A stretch of 28,741 nucleotides of DNA, taken from Bacteroidota bacterium (GTDB taxonomy: Bacteria; Bacteroidota; Bacteroidia; Flavobacteriales_F; PHOS-HE28). The DNA is taken from NCBI GenBank assembly GCA_963169595.1, contig CAUJFM010000091.1, forward strand, positions 1 through 28,741. Direction: 5' to 3'. Shown one piece after another: positions 15,326 through 22,944 of this stretch. Position numbers and translations under genes: made by a program. The notes under the pieces were generated by a model, which saw only the letters and a program-made list of their open reading frames with translations, was not told where the DNA came from and made no database searches. Each line of letters starts with the position of its first letter. The stretch's first letter is position 1.

Positions 15326-15329
15326 GGCA

Positions 15330-15337
15330 CAAAAATA
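15330..15337 (-). promoter_or_regulatory. -7 box of the Fur-family gene
   Basis: On the minus strand TATTTTTG (15337 to 15330) matches TAnnTTTG at all fixed positions and ends four bases before the GTG start at 15325, so the mRNA would be leaderless or nearly so. Confidence 0.55.
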
Positions 15338-15341
15338 TTTA

Positions 15342-15394
15342 TGCCACCGAGTTGCACGAGCATCGTTCGGGATAATATTTGCAACCGTGTTGCA
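15342..15394. promoter_or_regulatory. Twin dyads, probable Fur/Zur operators
   Basis: TGCCACCGAGTTGCA (15342-15356) and TGCAACCGTGTTGCA (15380-15394) agree at 13 of 15 positions and start 38 bases apart. The second is a perfect dyad of TGCAAC and GTTGCA around CGT. The first lies just upstream of the regulator's own -7 box; the second abuts the AATATTTG element (15374-15381) that is the likely -7 region of the lipoprotein gene. The placement fits autoregulation plus control of the lipoprotein-MerC transcript. Assignment to this regulator is inferred from position. Confidence 0.6.
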
Positions 15395-15419
15395 TGAATG
15401 ACCCAGCCCTGATCGACCC

Positions 15420-16016
15420 ATGAAGAACGTTGGAACGAAGCGGATGTGGCGCGGAGCGCTGTTCGTGGCCATCGCGGCCACAAGCCTGGTGGCCTGCAAG
15501 AAGGACAAGGAGGAGACCGCCGGGCCCGCCACTCCGCCGAACGAGGAGGAGTTGATCACCACCTTGCTACTCACTTTCACGGATGTGGAGAACGCGGCCA
15601 ACACCTACGAGCTGCGGTTCACCGATGTGGACGGCAGTGGTGGCGCCGCGCCGGTGATCACGGGCGATACCCTCCCGGCCAACCGGGCATACACCCTGGC
15701 CTTGCGCGTACTGGACGAGAGCGGCAGCACATCGGAGGAGATCACCACAGAGATCATGGCGGAGGCCGCCGCACACCAGTTCTTCTTCCTGCCGGCCGGC
15801 ATCGAACTGCAGATCAGCTATGCCGACACCGATCCCAACGGACGCCCGGTGGGGGTGACCAATTCGGCCATCGCGGGTGCGGCCGGCAGCGGCACGCTCC
15901 TGGTCACTTTGCGGCATCAACCGGACAAGGCCGCTCCCGGTGTGGCCACTGGCGACATCACCAATGCCGGTGGTGAAACGGACATCCAGGTCACCTTTCC
16001 CGTGATCATCCATTGA
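15420..16016 (+). CDS. Lipoprotein of a putative metal-regulated pair
   Basis: The 198-residue protein has a lipoprotein signal (ALFVAIAATSLVACKK, lipobox LVAC) and an extracytoplasmic beta-rich domain: EELITTLLLTFTDV, YELRFTDVDGSGG, LRVLDESGSTSEEITTEI, HQFFFLPAGIELQISYADTDPNGRPVG, LLVTLRHQPDK. Proteins of this shape occur in Flavobacteria beside TonB-dependent receptors, MerC and a Fur-family regulator, from memory of gene neighbourhoods. A role in metal capture or transfer is inferred from that context and the twin operators; no histidine- or cysteine-rich metal site is evident. It is followed after two bases by the MerC gene. Confidence 0.8.
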   Translation: MKNVGTKRMWRGALFVAIAATSLVACKKDKEETAGPATPPNEEELITTLLLTFTDVENAANTYELRFTDVDGSGGAAPVITGDTLPANRAYTLALRVLDESGSTSEEITTEIMAEAAAHQFFFLPAGIELQISYADTDPNGRPVGVTNSAIAGAAGSGTLLVTLRHQPDKAAPGVATGDITNAGGETDIQVTFPVIIH

Positions 16017-16018
16017 GG

Positions 16019-16495
16019 ATGCGGATGCCCTGGACCTTGGGGAGGAGCTCCCCGGCACCCGATAGCCCCACGGCGGTGGTGGAACGCATCCCTGTGGATC
16101 GGCCGGGAGCCCTGGCCGGGGATGTGGCCGGTACGTTCACCTCTGCATTGTGCCTGGTGCACTGCCTGGCCGTGCCGGCCTTGGCATCGAGCGGCGCCCA
16201 TTTCTTCCACCACCCGCTGGTGAGCGGCGGCTTTGTGGTCGCTGCAGGCGCGGCGGTGTGGGCCGCTTCGCGCAGTGGACCGGGATGGATGAAGGGGCTG
16301 CTCTGGAGCTGCTGGACGGTGTTCGCCGTGGCCATCTGGTTGGAGCATCACCATCCGTTGGCATCGGCAGTGGGCATGATGGCCTCCCTGGGATTGGTGG
16401 GCGGGCATCTCCTCAACCTGCGTGGCCGCCAGCGTGGCAGGGCCTGCTCGGGCCAGCCGTCGCACGGCACCTGCGGGCCTGATCAGGGCGCGTAG
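16019..16495 (+). CDS. MerC-domain membrane protein
   Basis: The 158-residue protein has a MerC-type core: GDVAGTFTSALCLVHCLAVP with the cysteine pair C45/C49 in the first membrane helix, HFFHH in the loop, and three further hydrophobic helices (SGGFVVAAGAAVWAAS, LLWSCWTVFAVAIWL, ASAVGMMASLGLVGGHLLNL). MerC proteins move mercury or other metal ions across the inner membrane. Next to a Fur-family regulator and a lipoprotein it more likely handles zinc or another nutrient metal than mercury; no merA or merR is present. Start at 16019, two bases after the upstream stop (16025 is also possible). The first 35 residues and the Cys/His-containing tail are extensions of the usual core. Its end overlaps the convergent gene by 13 bases. 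Confidence 0.82.
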   Translation: MRMPWTLGRSSPAPDSPTAVVERIPVDRPGALAGDVAGTFTSALCLVHCLAVPALASSGAHFFHHPLVSGGFVVAAGAAVWAASRSGPGWMKGLLWSCWTVFAVAIWLEHHHPLASAVGMMASLGLVGGHLLNLRGRQRGRACSGQPSHGTCGPDQGA

Positions 16496-17601
16496 GTGAT
16501 GCGGTAGATCATGTCAGCGGCATCGTCGCTTACCAAGAGGCTGCCATCCGGCGCTTCCAGCACGTCCACCGGCCGGCCCCAGGCCTTGCCATCCTTCAGC
16601 CACCCGCTGGCGAACACCTCCGTGCGCGCAGTGCCATCAGGCTGCGGGAAGGCCACCATCACCTGATAGCCGATCGGCTTGCTGCGGTTCCAGCTGCCGT
16701 GCTGGGCAATGAAGATGGCGTTGTGGTAGGCCTCGGGGAATTGGCTGCCGCGGTAGAACCGCATGCCCAGTGGCGCGGTGTGCGGGCCCAGCAGGGCGGC
16801 GGGGGAGGTGAAGCTGCTGCATGGCTGTTGCGCGCTGAACTCCGGGTCCGGAACGGTGCCGGCATGGCAGAACGGATAGCCGAAATGCTCCCCGGTGCGC
16901 GACAGCCGGTTCAGCTCGCAATCCGGACTGTCATCGCCCAGCCAGTCGCGCCCGTTGTCCGTGAACCAGAGCTCGCCCGTTACCGGATGCCAGTCGAAGC
17001 CCACGGTGTTGCGCACCCCATGGGCCACGATCTCGCGCCCTGAACCATCGGGCCGTATCCGGGTGATGCTCGCGAAGATGCTGTCCTGGCTCAGGCAGAT
17101 GTTGCACGGTGCGCCCACGGGCACGTACAGCCATCCATCCGGTCCGAAGGCGATGAACTTCCAGCCGTGATGGGTCTCATCCGGATAGCTGTCCGTCACC
17201 ACCACCGGGGCCGGCGGCGATGCCAGCCGGTCCTCGATGCCGGGCAGTTTCACGATGCGGTCCACGGCGCTCACGTACAGGTCGCCCTCGCGGAAGGCCA
17301 CTCCAACGGGCATGTTGAGGTCGCGTGCCACGATGTGGTGGACGTCCGCCCGGCCATCGCCATCGGTATCGCGCAGTGCATGCACCACTCCCTCACTGCG
17401 GCTGCCTACGAAGAGGGTGCCTTGATCGCCCCAGCACATGGCGCGGGCATTGGTCACCCCTTCGGCGAACACCGTGATGCGGAAGCCTGCGGGAAGCTGC
17501 AGGTCCTTCAGTTCGGGGTGGCCGCCCCGCAAGGTGGGCACGCAGATGGAGGCGTTCCACACCAACGCAGCGCACAGAAGCAGCGGTACGGGAATGCGCA
17601 T
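16483..17601 (-). CDS. PQQ-dependent sorbosone/aldose dehydrogenase-like protein
   Basis: The 372-residue protein has a signal peptide (MRIPVPLLLCAALVWNASIC) and one six-bladed glucose/sorbosone dehydrogenase propeller: LPAGFRITVFAEGVTNARAM, LNMPVGVAF, ETHHGWKFIAFGPDGWLYVPVGAPCNIC, VAHGVRNTVGFDWHPVTGELWFTDNG, HGSWNRSKPIGYQV, WGRPVDVLEAPDGSLLVSDD. The HH pair at 144-145 lies where soluble glucose dehydrogenase carries its catalytic base. It is predicted to oxidise a sugar in the periplasm with PQQ, but no PQQ biosynthesis gene is in view and the cofactor is inferred. Unlike the 1240-aa protein it carries no extra modules. It starts four bases after the stop of the universal stress protein, so both are probably one transcript. 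Confidence 0.87.
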   Translation of the reverse strand: MRIPVPLLLCAALVWNASICVPTLRGGHPELKDLQLPAGFRITVFAEGVTNARAMCWGDQGTLFVGSRSEGVVHALRDTDGDGRADVHHIVARDLNMPVGVAFREGDLYVSAVDRIVKLPGIEDRLASPPAPVVVTDSYPDETHHGWKFIAFGPDGWLYVPVGAPCNICLSQDSIFASITRIRPDGSGREIVAHGVRNTVGFDWHPVTGELWFTDNGRDWLGDDSPDCELNRLSRTGEHFGYPFCHAGTVPDPEFSAQQPCSSFTSPAALLGPHTAPLGMRFYRGSQFPEAYHNAIFIAQHGSWNRSKPIGYQVMVAFPQPDGTARTEVFASGWLKDGKAWGRPVDVLEAPDGSLLVSDDAADMIYRITYAP

Positions 17602-17605
17602 GGGG

Positions 17606-18052
17606 TCAGCGCTTTTTGTTCTTGTCCGGAACGATCAGCACGGGCACCTCGCTCTCCTGCAGCATCTGCTCGCTCACGCTGCCGACAAAGGCCTTGTACA
17701 GCCCGCCACGTCCATGCGAGCCCATCACCACCAGGTCGATGTCCAGTTTGTCGACCTCGGCCAGCAGGGTCTCCGTGGTGGGGCCTTGGATCATCAGGGC
17801 TTCCGCATCCAGTCCGCGGTCCTTGAGTTCCTGGGCCATCTGTTGCAGGTCCGCATGTTCCTGGCGCAGCACATCGGCGCGATGCTCCCTGACGTACATG
17901 GGGCCGGTCCTGAAGCCGACGAAGTCCGGATCGGGGGCGGCCACATGCACCAGCCAGAGCTTGGCCTTCCACGGAGCGCTCCACGTGGAGGCCACGGCCA
18001 GTGCGTCCTTCGAGGCGTCTGAAAAGTCGATGGGGACCAGGATGTTCTTCAT
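17606..18052 (-). CDS. Universal stress protein (UspA family)
   Basis: The 148-residue protein is a single Usp domain: MKNILVPIDFSDASKDALAVA at the N-terminus with the ATP-contacting Asp, and GSHGRGGLYKAFVGS near the C-terminus, which fits the ATP-binding rule G-2x-G-9x-G-S exactly, followed by VPVLIVPDKNKKR. It is cytosolic and expected to bind ATP and act in stress signalling. The ATG at 18052 is used, since ten further upstream codons do not belong to the fold. TATATTGC, a weak -7 box match (18075 to 18068), lies 15 bases upstream. The dehydrogenase gene follows at four bases. Confidence 0.92.
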   Translation of the reverse strand: MKNILVPIDFSDASKDALAVASTWSAPWKAKLWLVHVAAPDPDFVGFRTGPMYVREHRADVLRQEHADLQQMAQELKDRGLDAEALMIQGPTTETLLAEVDKLDIDLVVMGSHGRGGLYKAFVGSVSEQMLQESEVPVLIVPDKNKKR

Positions 18053-18122
18053 GACCGTCGCTTTGGGGCAATATACGGGCACATGCAGGACCGTACCATG
18101 ACGACGAAAAGGTCCAAAATGA

Positions 18123-18150
18123 GAAAGGGAGCGTTGTGGCGCTCCCTTTC
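18123..18150 (-). terminator. Terminator of the AT-hook protein gene
   Basis: GAAAGGGAGCG (18123-18133) pairs perfectly over 11 bases with CGCTCCCTTTC (18140-18150) across a six-base loop. It lies 19 bases after the stop codon at 18170 and is followed on the minus strand by TCATTTTGG. Confidence 0.75.
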
Positions 18151-18169
18151 GCGTTCCATGTGGGCTGTC

Positions 18170-18745
18170 CTAGTCGTTCGTCAGCACCAGCTTATCGTAG
18201 TGCTGTTTGCGCAGGGCGCCGCTGGAGGCGAAGAACCAATCCTTCAGCCCGTAGTGGTACCCGCGGCGCAGGCCCGAGCGATGCGTACCCAGCACACCCC
18301 GCTTGCCGCTGAGCTTCTGCAGCACCCGGGTGAGCTTCACGTCGATCTCGTCCTCCTTCATCAGGGGCTCGTTCTTCTTGGCCCAGACCATGGCTTGGGC
18401 GCGCAGCTCCTCCTTGGTCAGCAGGCGGCCGGCCTTGGTGATGGCGTTCACCACCATGTGGTCCCATTCGCTGAGGCGATAGCCACCGTCCTTGATCGTG
18501 CGCTTTTTGCGCCGACCGGGTTTCCGGCGCCGGGTGGCCTTCTCGCTCTCCGCCTTGCGCGGACGTCCCGGCCCACGCTTCACGGGCTCTTCACCCTCTT
18601 CAGGACTACCGTCCCCGCGTTGCACTTTCAGGTCGGCGATCGCTTCGCGAACACGTTCCAACTGGAAGATCAGTCGGCGACGCTCGCTCCTGTATTGGGC
18701 AAGGAGCTCGTTGATATCCTTCTCGTTCAGTCTTCTTTTGGCCAT
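18170..18745 (-). CDS. AT-hook, histone-like basic protein with C-terminal helical domain
   Basis: The 191-residue protein has three parts. Residues 1-42 form a charged coiled-coil helix (INELLAQYRSERRRLIFQLERVREAIADLK). Residues 50-86 are a low-complexity basic linker with an AT-hook (KRGPGRPRK at 56-64, core GRP) and a second Arg/Lys run (TRRRKPGRRKKR). Residues 88-191 are a compact domain (YRLSEWDHMVVNAITKAGRLLTKEEL, EDEIDVKLTRVLQKL, GLRRGYHYGLKDWFF) that resembles a winged helix. It probably binds AT-rich DNA as a nucleoid-associated or regulatory protein; I cannot name the family. The start at 18745 excludes codons overlapping the promoter. Confidence 0.8.
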   Translation of the reverse strand: MAKRRLNEKDINELLAQYRSERRRLIFQLERVREAIADLKVQRGDGSPEEGEEPVKRGPGRPRKAESEKATRRRKPGRRKKRTIKDGGYRLSEWDHMVVNAITKAGRLLTKEELRAQAMVWAKKNEPLMKEDEIDVKLTRVLQKLSGKRGVLGTHRSGLRRGYHYGLKDWFFASSGALRKQHYDKLVLTND

Positions 18746-18787
18746 GGTTCTGTGGGTTGGTCGCACCGGAGCAGGTGGCGTATCGCA

Positions 18788-18795
18788 CAAAGTTA
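18788..18795 (-). promoter_or_regulatory. -7 box of the AT-hook gene
   Basis: On the minus strand TAACTTTG (18795 to 18788) matches TAnnTTTG at all fixed positions, 42 bases before the ATG at 18745. The longer leader contrasts with the near-leaderless genes elsewhere in the window. Confidence 0.55.
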
Positions 18796-18894
18796 GACTT
18801 AAGGATCCAATTCACCGCGGACCATGCCCATTCCGGGGCGATACGTTCATTCCTGGTGTGATCGGTTCGTTGTGATAAAAAATGTATTCGTCTT

Positions 18895-19956
18895 TCAAAT
18901 AACTTCTATCGTCGACAATGGACGCTTTTCTGTCATGTGGCCGATGTGCCAGGCTTCCTGCCCGTTCCGGCGCAGGGTGTCCATGACCTGCTCCACCTGC
19001 TCCGGTGCCACGCTCACCAGCAGGCCTCCACTGGTCTGCGGATCGCTGAACATCATCATGCGCTCCATGTCACCCGCGCCTTTTATCCGCTCGGCGAGCG
19101 AACGCCAGTTGCGGAAGGCACCGTCCGGATAACAGCCTTCACCGAGGTAGGTCCGTGCTTCGGGAATGATGGGGACCTGTGTGTAACGCACCGTTGCGTC
19201 CAGTCCGGCCCCCTCGCACATCTCCAGCAGATGGCCGCCAAGCCCGAAGCCGGTCACGTCCGTCATGGCATGCACACCGGCGATCGCGGCCAGTTCACTG
19301 CCGTGCTTGTTGGGCAGGCACATCAGGTCGCGGGCAATGTGTGCGTGCTCGGGACGCAGCTTGCCCCGTTTCTGCGCCGTGGCCAGGATGCCGATGCCGA
19401 TGGGCTTGGAGAGGATGAGCTGGTCACCGGGGCGTGCCGTATCGTTCCGTTTCAGCTGGTCGATGGCGACCTCCCCGGTCACGGCAAGGCCGAAGAAGGG
19501 TTCGGGTGAATCGATGCTGTGCCCGCCGGCCAGCGCGATGCCGGCATCGTGGCAGGCCTGCCGGCCGCCATCCACCACCCGCGCCGCAAGCTCGGGTGGC
19601 AGCTTGTCCACGGGCCAGCCGAGGATGGCCACGGCCAGCAGGGGACGGCCGCCCATGGCGTACACATCGCTCAGCGCGTTGGTGGCCGCGATGCGTCCGA
19701 AATCGAAGGCATCGTCCACGATGGGGCTGAAGAAATCCGTGGTGCTGATGATGGCCCGGCCGCCACCGATGTCGTACACGGCGGCATCGTCGCGCGTGCC
19801 ATAGCCCACCAGCAGTCGCGGGTCGTTCAGCGTACCGAGCTGCCCGTGCAGGATGGTCTCCAGCACGGCCGGCGCGATCTTGCAGCCACAGCCGGCGCCA
19901 TGGCTGTATTCGGTGAGGCGGATGGGCTCAGGGGTGGGGGGCGGGGTCTGTGACAT
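18895..19956 (-). CDS. selD: Selenide, water dikinase (selenophosphate synthase)
   Basis: The 353-residue enzyme makes selenophosphate from selenide and ATP. RLTEYSHGAGCGCKIAP contains the catalytic cysteine C23 (in place of the Sec used in some species) and K26. Further family motifs are RDDAAVYDIGGGRAIISTTDFFSPIVDD, ATNALSDVYAMGG, GGHSIDSPEPFFG, LILSKPIGIGI, HAMTDVTGFGLGGHLLEM and FSDPQTSGGLLVSV. It is full length. The ATG at 19956 gives the usual N-terminus; the long upstream frame is a shadow of mnmH. It overlaps mnmH by 29 bases and is the last gene of the minus-strand run. No selA, selB or selC is in view, so the selenophosphate is probably used for tRNA selenation by the neighbouring enzyme. 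Confidence 0.97.
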   Translation of the reverse strand: MSQTPPPTPEPIRLTEYSHGAGCGCKIAPAVLETILHGQLGTLNDPRLLVGYGTRDDAAVYDIGGGRAIISTTDFFSPIVDDAFDFGRIAATNALSDVYAMGGRPLLAVAILGWPVDKLPPELAARVVDGGRQACHDAGIALAGGHSIDSPEPFFGLAVTGEVAIDQLKRNDTARPGDQLILSKPIGIGILATAQKRGKLRPEHAHIARDLMCLPNKHGSELAAIAGVHAMTDVTGFGLGGHLLEMCEGAGLDATVRYTQVPIIPEARTYLGEGCYPDGAFRNWRSLAERIKGAGDMERMMMFSDPQTSGGLLVSVAPEQVEQVMDTLRRNGQEAWHIGHMTEKRPLSTIEVI

Positions 19957-20962
19957 GGGCGGCAAGCCGTGCGGCGAGGCCGCGAAGATCGTGCGCCGCC
20001 GCAGGGATCCGCACCACCTGGCCAGGATCGCGGCCTTCCAGCCCCCTGCGATAGGCCTTGTCGTAGTAGTGCAGCGTGACCAGGGCCACGGTGCGCAGGT
20101 CCCCCTGCTCCAGGGCCTCCAAGGCGGCCTTGCAGTGCTGCGGCCCCAGCCGTTTCTCGATCCGCCGCACGGCCTCGGCCAATTCCTCCTTCGGGAACCG
20201 GCCGTAGTCCACCACCAGGCGGTCGGCGCGCTCCTCGATGGGCATGTCCGCGAAGTACAGGGTGCTCCGACGCATCGCCTCAAAGAAGGGCCCCGGGATC
20301 CGCACGCGGCCGATCATCAGGCTCTCATCCTCCACCCAGGTGGGACGTGCCCGGGAAAGGTCCTGCACGGCTTTCCAGAGCAGGTTCTCGAAGTGCTCGG
20401 TGCTGGGCTGGGGCAGCTCGCCCAGCGCGCCGAACGAGGAGCCCTTGTGGTGTGCCAGGCCTTCCAGATCGATCACCTGTTCGCCCTGGGCACGCAGCAG
20501 GTCCAGCGTCTCCGTCTTGCCCGTGCCGGTGTAGCCGCCCAGCACCTTCAGCGGAGGCGGCGAGTTGAAGCTTTCCAGCACCAGGTTGCGGAAGGCCTTG
20601 TAGCCGCCGCGGAGCACGTCCACCCGTGCGAAGCCGGCCTTGTCCAGCAGCCACGCCACGCTGCCGCTGCGTTCCCCTCCGCGCCAGCAGTGCACGCGGA
20701 TGTGCCCATCGGGCGCCAGGCCCTGGCAGGTCTCCACGATGCCCGCCAGCTTCGGCCCCACGATGCGCAGCCCTTCCAGCACGGCCTGGTCGCGGCCCTG
20801 CTGCTTGTAGAGGGTGCCCACCACGGCCCGTTCGGCATTGTCGAACAACGGCAGGTTGTGTGCGCCGGGAATGTGGCCCTGCCGGAACTCACCGGGTGAA
20901 CGCACGTCCACCACGGGGACATTCCCGGCCAGGAACTCGCCGACCACCAAGGGGGTGATCAT
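19928..20962 (-). CDS. mnmH: tRNA 2-selenouridine synthase
   Basis: The 344-residue protein (also called SelU or YbbB) replaces sulfur with selenium at the wobble 2-thiouridine of certain tRNAs through a geranylated intermediate. The N-terminal rhodanese domain holds VDVRSPGEFRQGHIPGAHN and the catalytic cysteine C92 in HCWRGGERSGS. The C-terminal half has the P-loop GGYTGTGKT (142-150) and family motifs such as DLEGLAHHKGSSFG and WVEDESLMIG. Length is usual. The ATG at 20962 is chosen from homology; it lies 11 bases after the upstream stop. The frame ends 29 bases inside selD, which signals translational coupling of the two selenium genes. Confidence 0.96.
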   Translation of the reverse strand: MITPLVVGEFLAGNVPVVDVRSPGEFRQGHIPGAHNLPLFDNAERAVVGTLYKQQGRDQAVLEGLRIVGPKLAGIVETCQGLAPDGHIRVHCWRGGERSGSVAWLLDKAGFARVDVLRGGYKAFRNLVLESFNSPPPLKVLGGYTGTGKTETLDLLRAQGEQVIDLEGLAHHKGSSFGALGELPQPSTEHFENLLWKAVQDLSRARPTWVEDESLMIGRVRIPGPFFEAMRRSTLYFADMPIEERADRLVVDYGRFPKEELAEAVRRIEKRLGPQHCKAALEALEQGDLRTVALVTLHYYDKAYRRGLEGRDPGQVVRIPAAAHDLRGLAARLAAHVTDPAPHP

Positions 20963-20973
20963 GGTCCTGTTCG

Positions 20974-22944
20974 TCAGCTCCTGGCCAGCACCAGGGTCAC
21001 CTTGTTGAAGTCGGCCGCAGCGTTCACCACCGAGCGGTAGGCCTCGAACTCGCTGATGGGCAGCTGGCACACCTTGTAGAACTCCACCACGGTCACCGTG
21101 AGCACATCGCCTTCCAGGGTGTAGTCGGAGTGGAACTTCAGCAGCTCCTTCCCATCGCGCACCAGGCTGCGGTCGAACTTCAGGTCGCCGAGGTTCTCGA
21201 TGCGCGCTCCCTTGGGCAGCGTCACGGTGATGACGCGCTCATACCGGCGCGCATGGTCGTCGTCCACCGGAAGGGTGCGCTCCTTGTCGGCATAAAGCTC
21301 CATCTGGGGGCCGATGAGGTCGCCGATCTTGAAGAGGGTCTTGTCGCCGGCCTGCTCCAGGAACTTGGAGGAGGTGACGTCCACCTTGATCACCACGGGC
21401 TTCACGCCGAAGTTCATGGAGCCGTGGTCCACCACATCCACCTTCTTGGTCTCGCTGTCCTCGGTGAGGAAGCCCACCATGTTGTCCAGCACCTTCTCCT
21501 TGTTCTCGGCATCGAGCATGCTGTAGAAGGGCTGCAGGAACTGGGCGTAGTAGCCGCTCAAGCTGTTCTCCATGTGGATCACGGCCTTGCCGGGCTCGCT
21601 GGCCAGGTCCACCCGGGCGTGGATGTCGTGGATGCACTTGTCGTCCGTGAGCGGTTCGATGTAGCCCACCTTGCCGATGCCGGTGCGCACGCCGCCCACA
21701 TCCACGGTGCGGATGAAGAGGCCCTGGTTGTCCATGTACTCGGCGGGGATGTAGCCCACGCGCAGCTCCACCTCGGTGGGGGCCATGTACTTCTTGAAGG
21801 AGGGGAAGTAGATGAACTCCCGCTGGAGGCCGAGGTAGGATTCGAAATCCTTGTCGAACCGGTAGTTCTGGCGGTCGCTGGTCACCACCACCTGGTGCTC
21901 CATGCCCATCTCGGTGAGCAGCAGGGTGGTCATCACCATGGCGCCCACATTGTTCATCGCCTTGTTCTTGATGATGGTGGCCGGGTCGCGCAGTTCCATG
22001 CCACCGACGGAGACGATGTTGAAGCGCGTCTTCAGGTGGTCCTCCATGCGGCGCACCTTGTCCTCCTCGTCCTGGGCGGCGTCCAGGTCCATATCCTTCA
22101 GGAGCTTGCGCAGTTCCTTCTGCAGCTTGGGCTCCACGGTGGGGTAGAGCACGCCGTGGTACATCTTGGTGGCGTTCACATAGGAACTGAAGTCGCGGGC
22201 GTTGCGGGCCAGGTTGGCGTCCAGCTTGTAGGCGGTCTGCATGGCGTTGGCCGCGTAGGACGAGCTGTGCTCCTGTTTCAGGCCCTTGAGGTCCGTGGCC
22301 GTCACGGTGAGGTGGCGCACATCGGTGCGGCTGGAGTCGAACACCGCCTCCGGCGCCCCATTGTAGCCCTTGGTGCCCAGCACCAGGTGTGCCGGGGTGA
22401 TCAGGTGCAGCTCGCGGCGCACCACAGGGCTGCTGTACTGCAGCATCTCGCGGTCGCCGCGCATGGAGGGCTCCTTCTTCAGCACGATCAGGTATTCGAT
22501 CTCGCTGCCCACCTGCACCCCGTTGAAGGCGAAGTAGAGGTAGCGCTGGTGCTCCTCCTCGTCCTCGGCCAGCTTGAACTCCTCATCGGTGAGGGTCACC
22601 ACCTTGCCCTGCGGGTCGATCACACGGGCCTTCTTGGACACGATGCCGATCACATCGTTCAGCGCGATGTAGACCTTGTTGTTGTCCTCTATGGCGCTTT
22701 CCGCACCGATGTGGCGGACCTGGTGGGTGAGGTAGTACTCGTTCAGCGCATCGCCCTCATCCTGCCAGTCCACCATGGTCACCGAGCGGATCACGGTGGT
22801 GGGGGCATCGGCCACCTTCTCGCTGGTGTGCAGGGTGGGGGTCACGGCCCAGTCGTAATCACGCAGCAGTTTGTCCTGCGCGGACAGGGCCAGGACGGTG
22901 AAGGCGGAGAGGGAAAGGAGGAGGGAACGGGGTGAATGGCTCAT
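20974..22944 (-). CDS. DUF3857 transglutaminase-like protein without catalytic triad
   Basis: The 656-residue exported protein (signal peptide to about residue 22, ALSAQ) has the layout of Bacteroidota DUF3857/transglutaminase-like/DUF3858 proteins: an N-terminal beta domain (VIRSVTMVDWQDEGDALNEYYLTHQVRHI), a transglutaminase-like core around 290-400, and a C-terminal beta domain. By position against the neighbouring paralogue, the catalytic block GDCKG is replaced by NNVGA (331-335), the His block DHMIAVY by QREFIYF, and the Asp block is not recognisable. It therefore looks like a pseudoenzyme. Its ATG overlaps the stop of the active paralogue (ATGA), so both are made together, perhaps as a complex. 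It precedes mnmH by 11 bases. Confidence 0.87.
   Translation of the reverse strand: MSHSPRSLLLSLSAFTVLALSAQDKLLRDYDWAVTPTLHTSEKVADAPTTVIRSVTMVDWQDEGDALNEYYLTHQVRHIGAESAIEDNNKVYIALNDVIGIVSKKARVIDPQGKVVTLTDEEFKLAEDEEEHQRYLYFAFNGVQVGSEIEYLIVLKKEPSMRGDREMLQYSSPVVRRELHLITPAHLVLGTKGYNGAPEAVFDSSRTDVRHLTVTATDLKGLKQEHSSSYAANAMQTAYKLDANLARNARDFSSYVNATKMYHGVLYPTVEPKLQKELRKLLKDMDLDAAQDEEDKVRRMEDHLKTRFNIVSVGGMELRDPATIIKNKAMNNVGAMVMTTLLLTEMGMEHQVVVTSDRQNYRFDKDFESYLGLQREFIYFPSFKKYMAPTEVELRVGYIPAEYMDNQGLFIRTVDVGGVRTGIGKVGYIEPLTDDKCIHDIHARVDLASEPGKAVIHMENSLSGYYAQFLQPFYSMLDAENKEKVLDNMVGFLTEDSETKKVDVVDHGSMNFGVKPVVIKVDVTSSKFLEQAGDKTLFKIGDLIGPQMELYADKERTLPVDDDHARRYERVITVTLPKGARIENLGDLKFDRSLVRDGKELLKFHSDYTLEGDVLTVTVVEFYKVCQLPISEFEAYRSVVNAAADFNKVTLVLARS

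Noticed and set aside
16019..16495. Mercury-resistance operon
   Set aside because: Only a MerC domain is present; there is no merA, merT, merP or merR, and the adjacent regulator is of the Fur family.
18840..18895. T-rich run downstream of selD as an intrinsic terminator
   Set aside because: A TTTTTT run is present on the minus strand, but no stem precedes it.
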